From contig JAUVJE010000006.1 in NCBI GenBank assembly GCA_030592355.1, positions 1 through 26,961 on the forward strand: DNA of 26,961 nt. Reading direction: 5' to 3'. Of this stretch, positions 1 through 8,073 are shown in pieces (the first letter of the stretch is position 1; each line of letters starts with the position of its first letter). The position numbers were made by a program, and so were the translations under genes. The stretch comes from Clostridia bacterium. Lineage in GTDB: Bacteria > Bacillota > Clostridia > DUPQ01. Below the pieces are notes generated by a model. The model was given only the letters and a program-made list of their open reading frames with translations, ran no database searches and was not told the DNA's origin.

Positions 1-1
1 A

Positions 2-775
2 TGGCAGCTGAATCCTGAAATTTGGGAACGCCAGGCTCCCTTGCTTTTCCCCATAATAGGGAGGCTGAAAGACGGAGAATACGAATATAAAGATAAAACC
101 TACAATATAGATATTCACGGTTTTGCAAGATTCAAAGAATTTAAAGCAGAAAGGATTTCAGAAAGTGAAATTTCATTTTATCTTAATGAGGATAAAAAAA
201 CATTGAAAGAATATCCTTTTAATTTCAGGCTCATAATTAATTACAAACTTGACGGAGCAAATATTATTAAGACGCATATAATTGAAAACAAAAGCAAGAC
301 GGACATGTTCTATGAAGTCGGAGGACATGAGGGTTATAATCTATCATTATTCGAAGATGAGAAAATGGAGGACTATTACATCAAATTTCCCGGAATGGAA
401 ATGCTTGAAACATATACAGCCGATGAAAATATTATGATGAACAGGGAGAAAACTTCAGTATCTTTAGAACAAGGGAAAATATATATGTCGCCTGAAGTAT
501 TCAAAAATGATGCTTTGATTCTTGATAAATTCAAAATTAGAAAAGTTAGTCTTAGGAATAAAAAAAACAACAGAGGAATAGATGTGGAATTCAACGATTT
601 CAAATATCTGGGAATCTGGACAAAATACATGAGGTCAAAATATGTTTGCATTGAACCTTGGTCGTCTTTGCCGGATTGTAATTATCTTGGAAAAGAACTA
701 AAAAAGAAACAGGATATAAGAAAACTTATACCTGGGAAATCAGAGAAACTTTCATATACAATAACCGTAATATAG
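2..775 (+). CDS. Aldose 1-epimerase (LacX-type mutarotase), 5' end missing
   Basis: Cytoplasmic sugar mutarotase that would interconvert alpha and beta anomers of an aldose or a related sugar. The frame is open from base 2, reading W-Q-L-N-P-E-I-W before the first ATG at 41, and the W..P..W..R.APLLFPIIGRL stretch is the normal N-terminal region of the LacX branch. The gene therefore starts upstream of the window, and the ATG at 41 is internal. Other family marks are IHGFAR, a GGHEGY segment (GGHP in most relatives) and LGIWTK followed by CIEPW near the end, which supplies the likely catalytic Glu. The gene stops in TAG and the next gene follows after 8 bases with its Shine-Dalgarno site on the stop, so the two are co-transcribed. 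Family assignment is firm; the substrate is unknown, though the YhcH neighbour hints at an amino sugar or sialic acid. Confidence 0.85.
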   Translation, partial: WQLNPEIWERQAPLLFPIIGRLKDGEYEYKDKTYNIDIHGFARFKEFKAERISESEISFYLNEDKKTLKEYPFNFRLIINYKLDGANIIKTHIIENKSKTDMFYEVGGHEGYNLSLFEDEKMEDYYIKFPGMEMLETYTADENIMMNREKTSVSLEQGKIYMSPEVFKNDALILDKFKIRKVSLRNKKNNRGIDVEFNDFKYLGIWTKYMRSKYVCIEPWSSLPDCNYLGKELKKKQDIRKLIPGKSEKLSYTITVI

Positions 776-783
776 GAGATGAA

Positions 784-1239
784 ATGATATTTGATAAAAT
801 AACAAACCACAAAAATTACAGAGGTCTTAACATGGGTATTGATACCGCATTTGATTATTTACTGGATACAGACCTCAAATCTTTGAAAACAGGGAAATAT
901 GTAATAGAAGAAGATAAAATTTTCGCAGTCTGCATGGAATATGATACAAAAACAATTGACTTCTCAAAAAATGAAGCGCACAGAAAATTCATCGATGTAC
1001 AGTATATCATTTCGGGAATTGAGAATTTGTATGTTGCAGGACTTGAAAAATTAAAAATTGATGAAGTGTATGACGATGAAAAAGATGTTGCTTTTTACGA
1101 AAAAATATATGATTGCATTTTAACAGCGAAAGCGGGAGATTTTGCAGTGTTTTTCCCAGGTGATGTTCACATGCCAGGGGTAAATGCATATAGCGATGCC
1201 AAGCATGTAAAGAAAGTAGTTGTTAAAGTACATGTATGA
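784..1239 (+). CDS. YhcH/YjgK/YiaL family protein (DUF386; probable sugar anomerase)
   Basis: A 151-residue cupin-like protein of the family that includes E. coli YhcH (NanQ), which acts on N-acetylneuraminate anomers, and EbgC. Characteristic segments are visible: EAHRKFIDVQYIISG around residues 64-78, with a conserved His at 66, and FFPGDVHMPG at 123-132, with His129, matching the metal site of the family. The ATG at 784 has AGGAG five bases upstream. It follows a mutarotase directly, and its 3' end overlaps the sirtuin start. Two anomer-handling enzymes side by side suggest sugar uptake or catabolism, but no transporter or aldolase is in view. This is one of only two genes here that end in TGA, so TGA is a real stop codon in this genome. 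The family call is confident; the exact substrate is inferred. Confidence 0.88.
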   Translation: MIFDKITNHKNYRGLNMGIDTAFDYLLDTDLKSLKTGKYVIEEDKIFAVCMEYDTKTIDFSKNEAHRKFIDVQYIISGIENLYVAGLEKLKIDEVYDDEKDVAFYEKIYDCILTAKAGDFAVFFPGDVHMPGVNAYSDAKHVKKVVVKVHV

Positions 1240-1960
1240 AGAAATAAAGAGAAAATTGAAAAACGCGGAAAAAATTGTTTTTTTTACAGGAGCAGGAATG
1301 TCTACAGAAAGCGGAATTCCTGATTTCAGATCAAAGCAGGGCTTGTACAGAGATAGATATTTCAATGGATATCCTCCGGAACACATATTGTCACGAAGTT
1401 TTTTTAGTGAATATCCACAAATCTTCTATAACTTCTATTTCGAAAAAATCCTGCATGCAGGTGCAAATCCAAATGACGGGCACAAAGCAATTGCCTTACT
1501 TGAAAGTAAAGGATTTGAAGTTACTGTAATAACCCAGAATATAGACGGACTTCATACTAAAGCCGGCAGCTCTGCTGTTATAGAGCTGCATGGTTCTGTT
1601 TACCGCAATTATTGCACTAAATGCAACAAAAGATTCAAACTTGAATATTTAGAAAGTTTTAAGCCGGACATACCGCTGTGCGACGAGTGTTCAAATATTG
1701 TAAGACCGGATGTAATTCTCTATGAAGAGCCTCTGGATCAGGAACTTTTCGCCAGAGCGGTCAGCAGGATTGCCGGAGCAGATATTTTATTTGCCATCGG
1801 AAGCAGTCTTACAGTTTTTCCCGCAGCGGGTTTACTGGACTATTTTAAAGGTGAAATGCTTGTTATAATTAACAGGGACACTACAGGCTATGATAAAAAA
1901 GCTGATTTTATTATTAATGAAAGCTGCGGAACTGTATTGAAAGATTTAACCGGTTATTAA
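1232..1960 (+). CDS. NAD-dependent protein deacylase, sirtuin (Sir2/CobB family)
   Basis: Removes acyl groups from lysines using NAD+, releasing nicotinamide and O-acyl-ADP-ribose. With the ATG at 1232 the protein has 242 residues. Visible motifs are GAGMSTESGIPDFR (residues 20-33), TQNIDGLH (101-108), catalytic His120 in ELHGS, and a zinc quartet Cys128/Cys131 and Cys150/Cys153, followed by RPDVILYEE. An in-frame TTG at 1220 would add four residues. I prefer the ATG because the N-terminus then matches relatives in length and the ATG overlaps the yhcH stop, which fits coupled translation. No strong Shine-Dalgarno site precedes either start. The gene ends one base before recG. Motifs of the bacterial class III/U type are complete, so it should be active. 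Confidence 0.92.
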   Translation: MYEEIKRKLKNAEKIVFFTGAGMSTESGIPDFRSKQGLYRDRYFNGYPPEHILSRSFFSEYPQIFYNFYFEKILHAGANPNDGHKAIALLESKGFEVTVITQNIDGLHTKAGSSAVIELHGSVYRNYCTKCNKRFKLEYLESFKPDIPLCDECSNIVRPDVILYEEPLDQELFARAVSRIAGADILFAIGSSLTVFPAAGLLDYFKGEMLVIINRDTTGYDKKADFIINESCGTVLKDLTGY

Positions 1961-1961
1961 A

Positions 1962-3998
1962 ATGATTGATTATGCCGAAAAAGAAATTCGATATTTAAAA
2001 GGAATCGGACCAAGAAGATCCGAAGCTTTTCAAATCCTTGGAATAGAAAATATCAGGGATTTACTTAATTATTACCCGAGAAACTACGAAGACCGTTCAA
2101 TAATCAAAAATATAAGTGAAATTGAGACCGGTGAAAAAGTAACTGTTTATTGTATGGTTTCAAATATAGAATCAAGAAGAATAAGAAAAAATCTTCACAT
2201 ACTAAAAGCTGTTCTTTCAGATGAAACAGGTTATATGAACGTTATTTGGTTCAATCAGGATTATTACTATAAAAAACTGAAAGATGGAAATAAATTTTGG
2301 TTTTTCGGCAGGGTAGAAAGAAAAACAATTCCACAAATGATCAATCCCATCTTTTCAGATGTATTTGAAGACTTTGCAATAATCGTTCCGGTATATAAAA
2401 AAAATAAAGACCTTACTCAGAATATTTTCAGAAAAACCATTGCATCCGTGCTAAAAGAAAACAACTATCGCTTCGCAGAAATTTTACCTAAGAGTATAAT
2501 GGATGATTACGGTTTGGTAAGTTTCGAAGAGGCCGTCAGAAATATTCATTTTCCAAAAAATAATGACGCTTTCTATATAGCTCGTGAAAGACTTGTGTTT
2601 CAGGAGTTTCTGCTTCTTCAGGTGTCATTGCTAATTATTAAAAATAAACATCAGAATAAAGGTTTGAAAGGAGCGGCATATAAGAATTTCAATAAGGGAA
2701 ATGCATATCTTGATAACCTGGAATTCGAATTAACAGGCGCCCAAAAAAAGGTAATTTCAGAAATTCGAAGTGATTTTAAATCAGGAAAACCAATGCACAG
2801 GCTTTTACAGGGTGATGTTGGTTCCGGAAAAACGGCTGTAGCGGCAACGGCAATTTCAGATACATGCGGTAACGGTTATCAAGCTGCATTCATGGCTCCT
2901 ACTGAAATACTGGCAAAACAGCATTATCATAATTTAAAAGATGAATTTATGAAACTAGGAATTTCTACGGTTTATCTTGGGGGTGATATAAAGGGCGGTG
3001 AAAAAAGAGAAATCTATAATTTATTAGAAAATGGAGAAGCAGATGTAGTTATCGGAACCCATGCACTGATCCAGGATTCTGTATCATTTAGCAATCTAGC
3101 TTTGGTTATTACCGACGAGCAGCACCGGTTCGGCGTTGAACAAAGAAAAGCTTTGGCTAAAAAAGGGGAATCGCCTCATTCGCTGATACTGACGGCAACT
3201 CCTATTCCCAGAACCCTGGCTCTGATTCTCTATGGTGATTTGGACATATCAATAATCGACGAGATGCCTCCTGGCAGAAAATCTATAGAAACATATGCAG
3301 TCAGTCCCGATAAAAGGAGAAGAGTGTTGGATTTTGCAGGAAAAAGAATAAAAGCTGGATTTCAGGTATATTATGTTTGCCCGAGAATTGAGGAAGATGA
3401 TAATTCAGAACTGATATCTGTTGAAAGCATTTATGAAGAATTGAAAAATTATTTCAGCGAATTTCGAATAGATATGATTCACGGTAGAATGAAAACATCG
3501 GAAAAAGACGTAGTTATGAATAAATTTTACGAAGGAACTACAAAACTGCTCGTTTCAACAACCGTAGTTGAAGTAGGGGTGAATGTGCCGTCGGCTACAT
3601 TGATGATTATAGAAAATGCCGAAAGATTCGGCCTGGCGCAACTGCATCAATTAAGGGGAAGGGTTGGAAGAGCTTCGGATCAGTCTTATTGCATAATGAT
3701 TAACAGGGGCACAGGGGATGTAGCCCGCAGAAGAATGGAGATAATGGCGTCATCAACAGACGGATTTTATATTTCTGAACAAGATCTTGTTATAAGAGGG
3801 CCGGGGGAATTCTTTGGGACAAGGCAGCACGGTATACCTGAGTTTAAAATCGCCAATATATACCAGGATATGGCGATATTGAAAAAAGCCCAGAGCGCTG
3901 CGCTCAGGCTCCTGAAAGACGATCCTATGTTGCGTTTGGAAGAAAATGCAAATATAATGGTTGAAATAAACAGGTTGATGGATAAATATACTATGTAA
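1962..3998 (+). CDS. recG: ATP-dependent DNA helicase RecG
   Basis: Branch-migrating helicase that remodels stalled replication forks and Holliday junctions. The 678 residues match the usual length. An N-terminal wedge/OB-fold domain (about residues 1-240, with the helix-hairpin YLKGIGPRR at 11-19) is followed by the helicase core: Walker A GDVGSGKT at 284-291, motif II DEQH at 385-388, motif III TATPIPRT at 411-418, and RGRVGR near 565. The C-terminus carries the usual GPGEFFGTRQHG segment. The start lies one base after the sirtuin stop, so it is translationally coupled. In many Clostridia recG sits near fakA/DAK and rsmD; that context is absent here. Assignment is essentially certain. Confidence 0.97.
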   Translation: MIDYAEKEIRYLKGIGPRRSEAFQILGIENIRDLLNYYPRNYEDRSIIKNISEIETGEKVTVYCMVSNIESRRIRKNLHILKAVLSDETGYMNVIWFNQDYYYKKLKDGNKFWFFGRVERKTIPQMINPIFSDVFEDFAIIVPVYKKNKDLTQNIFRKTIASVLKENNYRFAEILPKSIMDDYGLVSFEEAVRNIHFPKNNDAFYIARERLVFQEFLLLQVSLLIIKNKHQNKGLKGAAYKNFNKGNAYLDNLEFELTGAQKKVISEIRSDFKSGKPMHRLLQGDVGSGKTAVAATAISDTCGNGYQAAFMAPTEILAKQHYHNLKDEFMKLGISTVYLGGDIKGGEKREIYNLLENGEADVVIGTHALIQDSVSFSNLALVITDEQHRFGVEQRKALAKKGESPHSLILTATPIPRTLALILYGDLDISIIDEMPPGRKSIETYAVSPDKRRRVLDFAGKRIKAGFQVYYVCPRIEEDDNSELISVESIYEELKNYFSEFRIDMIHGRMKTSEKDVVMNKFYEGTTKLLVSTTVVEVGVNVPSATLMIIENAERFGLAQLHQLRGRVGRASDQSYCIMINRGTGDVARRRMEIMASSTDGFYISEQDLVIRGPGEFFGTRQHGIPEFKIANIYQDMAILKKAQSAALRLLKDDPMLRLEENANIMVEINRLMDKYTM

Positions 3999-4013
3999 GA
4001 GACGGGAGAAACA

Positions 4014-4862
4014 ATGAATATAATTGAAAAGGAACTTTTTAATACAAAAGCACTTAGAATAAGCGGATCGGAAAATCCTTTTTGGTATGCTTCGGGTACT
4101 TTTGGACCATTCTATATTAATACTCATTTTCTTTTAGGAGGAGAAGAAACTGCCTCTTCGGCGCTTCAATACATCAACGAACATAAAAAAGACAAGTATG
4201 ATTTCCCGGGAATTATGACAAGATATATGCTGGAGTATTATAATGAGAATTTAAAATATAAAGAAGTAATTGACGATCTCATAAAGCGAATTAAAGATAA
4301 TGTAGATTTAAATGACATTGATTTTATTTCAGGAGGGGAACGACGGGACTGGTTTTTCTCCTATATATGTGCATATATATTACAAAAACCTCATTTAACC
4401 ATATATAAGAACTTAATTATTATGAAATCAATAAATGGAACATCTGACAGGCTTTTTGACGGCGAAGGCGGCAAGACGCTACATATAGCTGATCTTGTTA
4501 CAGAAGGTTCAAGTTACTACAAGTATTGGCTTCCGGCTTTAAAAAAGGTAAATATAACTATGCCGTGGACAATAGCTGTAGTAGACAGGCAGCAGGGTGG
4601 AACCCGTGGACTTGTTTCAGCAGGTATACATGTTATTACAGGAGCTGTTTTCAGTAAAACTCTATTTGAAAGTGCTCTTAACAATGGAGAAATCACAAAA
4701 AGCCAGTACGGGATGATTAAAAAGTATATGAAGTCACCCGATGACTTTATGAGGGAATTTGTCAGCACTCATCCGGATTTCCTGAGAAATTCTATTGATA
4801 AAGATGAAAAAATACGTGAAAGGGCTATAGCTTTTATTAAAAGGTCTGACACCAAACGGTAA
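4014..4862 (+). CDS. Orotate phosphoribosyltransferase-like protein (divergent type I PRTase)
   Basis: A 282-residue protein with the layout of orotate phosphoribosyltransferase but clear departures. SGTFGPFYIN (residues 27-36) matches the substrate-side SG..SPYYIN segment. FISGGERRDWF (104-114) takes the place of the conserved G.AYKGI loop. IADLVTEGSS (159-167) is the PRPP loop, and VVDRQQGG (189-196) matches the OPRT D-R-EGG strand. The PRPP loop has Ala-Asp instead of two acidic residues, and the flexible K..E..HGEGG loop survives only as DGEGGK. The helical tail after residue 210 is longer than in OPRT. A Shine-Dalgarno GGGAG precedes the ATG. It lies between recG and nagA, away from any pyrimidine gene. 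Fold assignment is good; orotate as the substrate is uncertain, and a salvage or regulatory role is possible. Confidence 0.7.
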   Translation: MNIIEKELFNTKALRISGSENPFWYASGTFGPFYINTHFLLGGEETASSALQYINEHKKDKYDFPGIMTRYMLEYYNENLKYKEVIDDLIKRIKDNVDLNDIDFISGGERRDWFFSYICAYILQKPHLTIYKNLIIMKSINGTSDRLFDGEGGKTLHIADLVTEGSSYYKYWLPALKKVNITMPWTIAVVDRQQGGTRGLVSAGIHVITGAVFSKTLFESALNNGEITKSQYGMIKKYMKSPDDFMREFVSTHPDFLRNSIDKDEKIRERAIAFIKRSDTKR

Positions 4863-4873
4863 AGGAAAAATTT

Positions 4874-5995
4874 ATGATTATTAAAAATTGCAGGTGTTTT
4901 GACGGGGAAAAGTTTTTAAGCGGAAATCGGAATATTTTGGTAAAAAACGGCTTAATAACTTCAATTGAAGAAAAATACATATCCGGGAATGAAGAATTAT
5001 TAGATGCAGATGGAAAGATAGTGTGTCCCGGTTTTATAGATATTCATACTCATGGGATAGGCGGATATGACAATTCAAAAATTTCAATCGAAGAATACCC
5101 TTTAATGGCTAAAAAGTATAATGAGGCCGGCACTACAAAATTTTATCCTTCTTTTCCAACAATTTCACAAAAAGAAATGCTGCATTCATTATCAATTTAT
5201 AAAAAAATTGCAAAAGATATACCCGGGATTCACCTTGAAGGTCCTTATATAAATTTCGATAAAAGAGGAGCGCAGAATCCGGTTTATATCCAAAAACTTA
5301 ACACCGAAATATTTGAAATGAAATTTTCAGGTTATCTTGACATTATAAAAAGGATTACAATTGCCCCTGAGTTGGACGAAAATTTTGCATTTACCCGTTA
5401 TCTTGTCTCGAAAGGCATCAAAGTTTCATTCGGCCATACCACCTGTAATGCGGAGAAGGCAAACAGATTTTTTGACTTAACAGAATCAATTGCAACACAC
5501 ACTTTTAATGCGATGCCGTCAATACATCACAGAAGTCCATCAATAACAACGGCAGCACTAAACAGAGAGGATGTTTTTTGTGAAATTATACCGGATCTTC
5601 TGCATATTCATCCAGAGATAATTAAACTTATATTTAATATCAAAGGTCCTGAAAGAACGATTGCGGTTTCAGATTCAATGCTTGCCACAGGTCTACCTAA
5701 GGGGAAATATGAATTTTCTGGACTTCATGTCACCGTTGGAGAAACAGGCGCCAGGTTAGAGTCGGGTAATCTGGCAGGAAGTACCATAACACTTGCTGAA
5801 GGAGTAAAAAGAATTATTTCAACCGGTGTTTTGCCTGAACATGCGCTAATGAGTGCTACATCCACTCCGGCGCGGGCTATGGGAATTGAAAAAACTGACG
5901 GATATATTAAGAATGGCAGAAGTGCAGATTTATTGATACTGGATTCAGATTACTCAGTTTTAAAGGTTATTTTAAACGGTAAAATGCTTATTTAG
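4874..5995 (+). CDS. nagA: N-acetylglucosamine-6-phosphate deacetylase
   Basis: Hydrolyses GlcNAc-6-phosphate to glucosamine-6-phosphate and acetate, feeding amino sugars from wall turnover or diet into glycolysis or wall synthesis. The 373 residues form an amidohydrolase barrel. Visible residues are HTHG at 58-61, metal-binding Glu122 in HLEGPY, His188 in FGHTTC, His209 in THTFNAM, and catalytic Asp267 in AVSDSM. GNLAGSTITLAEGV near the C-terminus is typical of the family. The start is 11 bases after the preceding gene, with AAAGGA upstream. No nagB or PTS gene is adjacent, so the partner deaminase must lie elsewhere. The upstream YhcH and mutarotase genes fit a broader amino-sugar theme. 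Confidence 0.95.
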   Translation: MIIKNCRCFDGEKFLSGNRNILVKNGLITSIEEKYISGNEELLDADGKIVCPGFIDIHTHGIGGYDNSKISIEEYPLMAKKYNEAGTTKFYPSFPTISQKEMLHSLSIYKKIAKDIPGIHLEGPYINFDKRGAQNPVYIQKLNTEIFEMKFSGYLDIIKRITIAPELDENFAFTRYLVSKGIKVSFGHTTCNAEKANRFFDLTESIATHTFNAMPSIHHRSPSITTAALNREDVFCEIIPDLLHIHPEIIKLIFNIKGPERTIAVSDSMLATGLPKGKYEFSGLHVTVGETGARLESGNLAGSTITLAEGVKRIISTGVLPEHALMSATSTPARAMGIEKTDGYIKNGRSADLLILDSDYSVLKVILNGKMLI

Positions 5996-6076
5996 TTAAT
6001 AAATCATCAATGCTTGTTAATAAATGGATTTATTTTTAGCATTAATAAAGAAGTAATTAAGGAAAAGCGGGATTAT

Positions 6077-7009
6077 ATGGGATACATTATATTAGTTGCA
6101 GCTTTCATAGTAGTAGTTTTTGTTTCATTGGGTTTACATACCGCTTTTCGTATTGCTCATAATGAGAAAAGGACTGATTACAGTATACTTGAATACAGTT
6201 TTCCCAGACACGAATCGGAATATGAGCAAGATATAAAAGCATGGGTTAAAATAATTCAAAAAAACTATGTAAAAATCAATTCTCCATACAAATATAAAAT
6301 AAATGCACTTGAAATAAAAAATAATAATAAAGACAGGTGGATAATACTTTTGCATGGGGTGACTTTAAACCACAAATCCGTGCTTGATTTGGCGTATATG
6401 TACAGTATAAGGGGTTTTAATACATTCCTATGGGATTCAAGGAATCATGGAGAGAGCGAAGGCGAAAATATTTCCTACGGTTATTATGAAAAATATGACC
6501 TTCAGGTTGTTGTTGACTATCTGAGGAAAAATCACGGAGATAATATAAAAATCGGTATGCACGGCATATCCATGGGAGCGGGGATACTTTTGTCTTATGC
6601 TTCAGGTGTAAGAGACGACTGCAGGTTTTACATTGCTGACTGTCCTTACAGTAATTTTTACAATCAGGCATTCACTGTTGCAAAAAAGACAATTAAAATG
6701 CCAAGATTTATTATCCGTCCTATAATGTTTTTTGCAAAAATATTTATTAAAAGACTTTTTAAGTTTGATTTGGCTAAAATTGATATTGCCGGGAAAATTC
6801 ATAAAATTAAAAATCCTGTATTGTTCATAAATTGCAGGGATGATGATTACATAGATCCCAAAATGACTGAGGAATTGTACAATAAGTGTAATTCAGACCA
6901 TAAAAGAATAATTTGGTTTGATGAAGGTGGGCATGGCGGCGCATTTACCAAAAACCGTACTGAGTACATAGATGGAATAGAAAAATTTCTTGAGGAGATT
7001 AATTTTTAA
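6077..7009 (+). CDS. Membrane-anchored alpha/beta hydrolase
   Basis: Serine hydrolase of the alpha/beta fold, about 310 residues from the ATG at 6077. That start gives the N-terminus MGYIILVAAFIVVV, a hydrophobic anchor of roughly 20 residues. An upstream ATG at 6014 would put a charged stretch before it and lacks a ribosome site. The catalytic set is visible: oxyanion loop HGVT at 93-96, nucleophile Ser165 in GISMG, an Asp among 255-257 in CRDDDY, and His286 in GGHGGA. It resembles the YqkD-type hydrolases of Firmicutes. The anchor suggests the domain faces outward or hugs the membrane. The gene is separated from nagA by 81 AT-rich bases, so it may be transcribed on its own. Substrate is unknown; esterase or peptidase activity cannot be told apart from sequence. 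Confidence 0.8.
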   Translation: MGYIILVAAFIVVVFVSLGLHTAFRIAHNEKRTDYSILEYSFPRHESEYEQDIKAWVKIIQKNYVKINSPYKYKINALEIKNNNKDRWIILLHGVTLNHKSVLDLAYMYSIRGFNTFLWDSRNHGESEGENISYGYYEKYDLQVVVDYLRKNHGDNIKIGMHGISMGAGILLSYASGVRDDCRFYIADCPYSNFYNQAFTVAKKTIKMPRFIIRPIMFFAKIFIKRLFKFDLAKIDIAGKIHKIKNPVLFINCRDDDYIDPKMTEELYNKCNSDHKRIIWFDEGGHGGAFTKNRTEYIDGIEKFLEEINF

Positions 7010-7019
7010 ATTTAATCTC
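6995..7019 (+). terminator. Weak hairpin at the end of the hydrolase gene
   Basis: GAGATTAA (6995-7002) and TTAATCTC (7012-7019) form an 8-bp perfect stem with a 9-base loop that spans the hydrolase stop codon. The bases after it (ATTTCT) are not a proper T-run, so termination would be inefficient. This could instead be an mRNA 3' stabiliser. Confidence 0.3.
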
Positions 7020-7059
7020 ATTTCTACTATTACTTGAATTATAGAATGATTGATTACCA

Positions 7060-7088
7060 TTGACAAATGACAATTATTGCCATATCAT
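7060..7088 (+). promoter_or_regulatory. Promoter for dprA (TTGACA-17-TATCAT)
   Basis: TTGACA at 7060-7065 and TATCAT at 7083-7088 are separated by 17 bases, a near-consensus sigma-A promoter. The -10 box ends only six bases before the ATG at 7095, so the predicted transcription start falls on or next to the start codon. No Shine-Dalgarno sequence is present, which fits a leaderless transcript. Confidence 0.5.
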
Positions 7089-7094
7089 GATCAT

Positions 7095-7937
7095 ATGAAA
7101 TATCTATATTGGCTTGCTTTAAGCAATGCGGAGTATCTGAGTTTTAAGGAAAAATTTAATCTTATTAAGGCATTTGGCGGAGCCGAAGGTGTTTTTAACG
7201 CAGATTATAAAGAAATCTATGACAAAGAAATCATTAACCGTCATAAAATTGATAGGATTGTGAAAACAGAAATAAACAACAAAATGCATAGGCAAATTGA
7301 AACCGATGGAATAAAATTATGTTGTATTGATGATATTGATTATCCGGTGAATTTAAAAAATATTTATGCACCCCCGGTTCTGATTTACTACAGAGGTATT
7401 TTACCGGTTAAATCTTGTATAGCAATAGTTGGTTCTAGGAAAACTACTGCAGACGGAAGACGTAATTCATTTGATTTGGCAAAAAAACTTGCTGAAAAAG
7501 GTTTTTGCATTGTTAGCGGAATGGCAAGAGGTATTGACAGCTGTGCACATCTGGGTGCTATGGAAAATGGAACTACAGCAGCAATACTGGGCAGTGGGCT
7601 CAAAGAATGCTATCCCGCCGAAAACAAAGAAATGATGAATAGAATTGAGAGAAACGGTTGTGTTATTTCAGAATTTCCCCCGGGGAAAAAGCCCAGTAAA
7701 TATACCTTTCCTGCCCGTAATAGAATAATCAGCGGATTGTCTGATGCGGTGATAGTAGTGGAAGCAGCTAAAAAAAGCGGTGCGTTGATAACCGCAGATT
7801 TTGCAATTGAACAAGGAAGAGATGTATATGCTTTTAAAAATTCAATTTCAGAATTGTCAAAAGGAACAGATTCTCTTTTAGAAGAAGGCGCTTATCCGAT
7901 ATCGGATATAGAAGAATTTATATCATTATTAACTTAA
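7095..7937 (+). CDS. dprA: DNA-processing protein DprA (DNA uptake, RecA loader), no C-terminal winged helix
   Basis: Binds incoming single-stranded DNA during natural transformation and loads RecA. From the ATG at 7095 the protein has 280 residues. It has a short N-terminal helical region (1-100) and then the Rossmann-like DprA core: GSRKTTADGRR at 113-123, VSGMARGIDS at 140-149, a GSGL..CYPAEN segment near 166, SEFPPG at about 192, and FPARNRIISGLS at 205-216. A TTG at 7077 could extend it by six residues. The ORF ends shortly after the core, so the C-terminal winged-helix domain of many DprA proteins is missing. It sits upstream of topA as in many Firmicutes. Competence is not implied, since dprA is widespread in non-competent bacteria. 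Confidence 0.93.
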   Translation: MKYLYWLALSNAEYLSFKEKFNLIKAFGGAEGVFNADYKEIYDKEIINRHKIDRIVKTEINNKMHRQIETDGIKLCCIDDIDYPVNLKNIYAPPVLIYYRGILPVKSCIAIVGSRKTTADGRRNSFDLAKKLAEKGFCIVSGMARGIDSCAHLGAMENGTTAAILGSGLKECYPAENKEMMNRIERNGCVISEFPPGKKPSKYTFPARNRIISGLSDAVIVVEAAKKSGALITADFAIEQGRDVYAFKNSISELSKGTDSLLEEGAYPISDIEEFISLLT

Positions 7938-7974
7938 CATAAAAATTAAGCGATTAAATCAAAATAAAAAATGA

Positions 7975-8029
7975 TTGAAATTATTAATAAAAGGATATAA
8001 TATATTGAATGCTGTATAAAATAAGCATT
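7975..8029 (+). promoter_or_regulatory. Probable topA promoter with a small inverted repeat
   Basis: TTGAAA at 7975-7980 and a perfect TATAAT at 7996-8001 lie 15 bases apart, shorter than ideal. Just downstream, AATGCT (8008-8013) and AGCATT (8024-8029) form an inverted repeat near the expected start of transcription. The 136-base gap before topA holds no other feature that I can see. Confidence 0.45.
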
Positions 8030-8073
8030 AAAAAGCTTTAGAAGCAGACCATAATAATTTCATGGAGGAATAA

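Noticed and set aside
6019..6037. AATAAAT-GG-ATTTATT palindrome followed by T residues as a nagA terminator
   Set aside because: The stem is all A/T with a two-base loop, too weak and too tight for a credible terminator.
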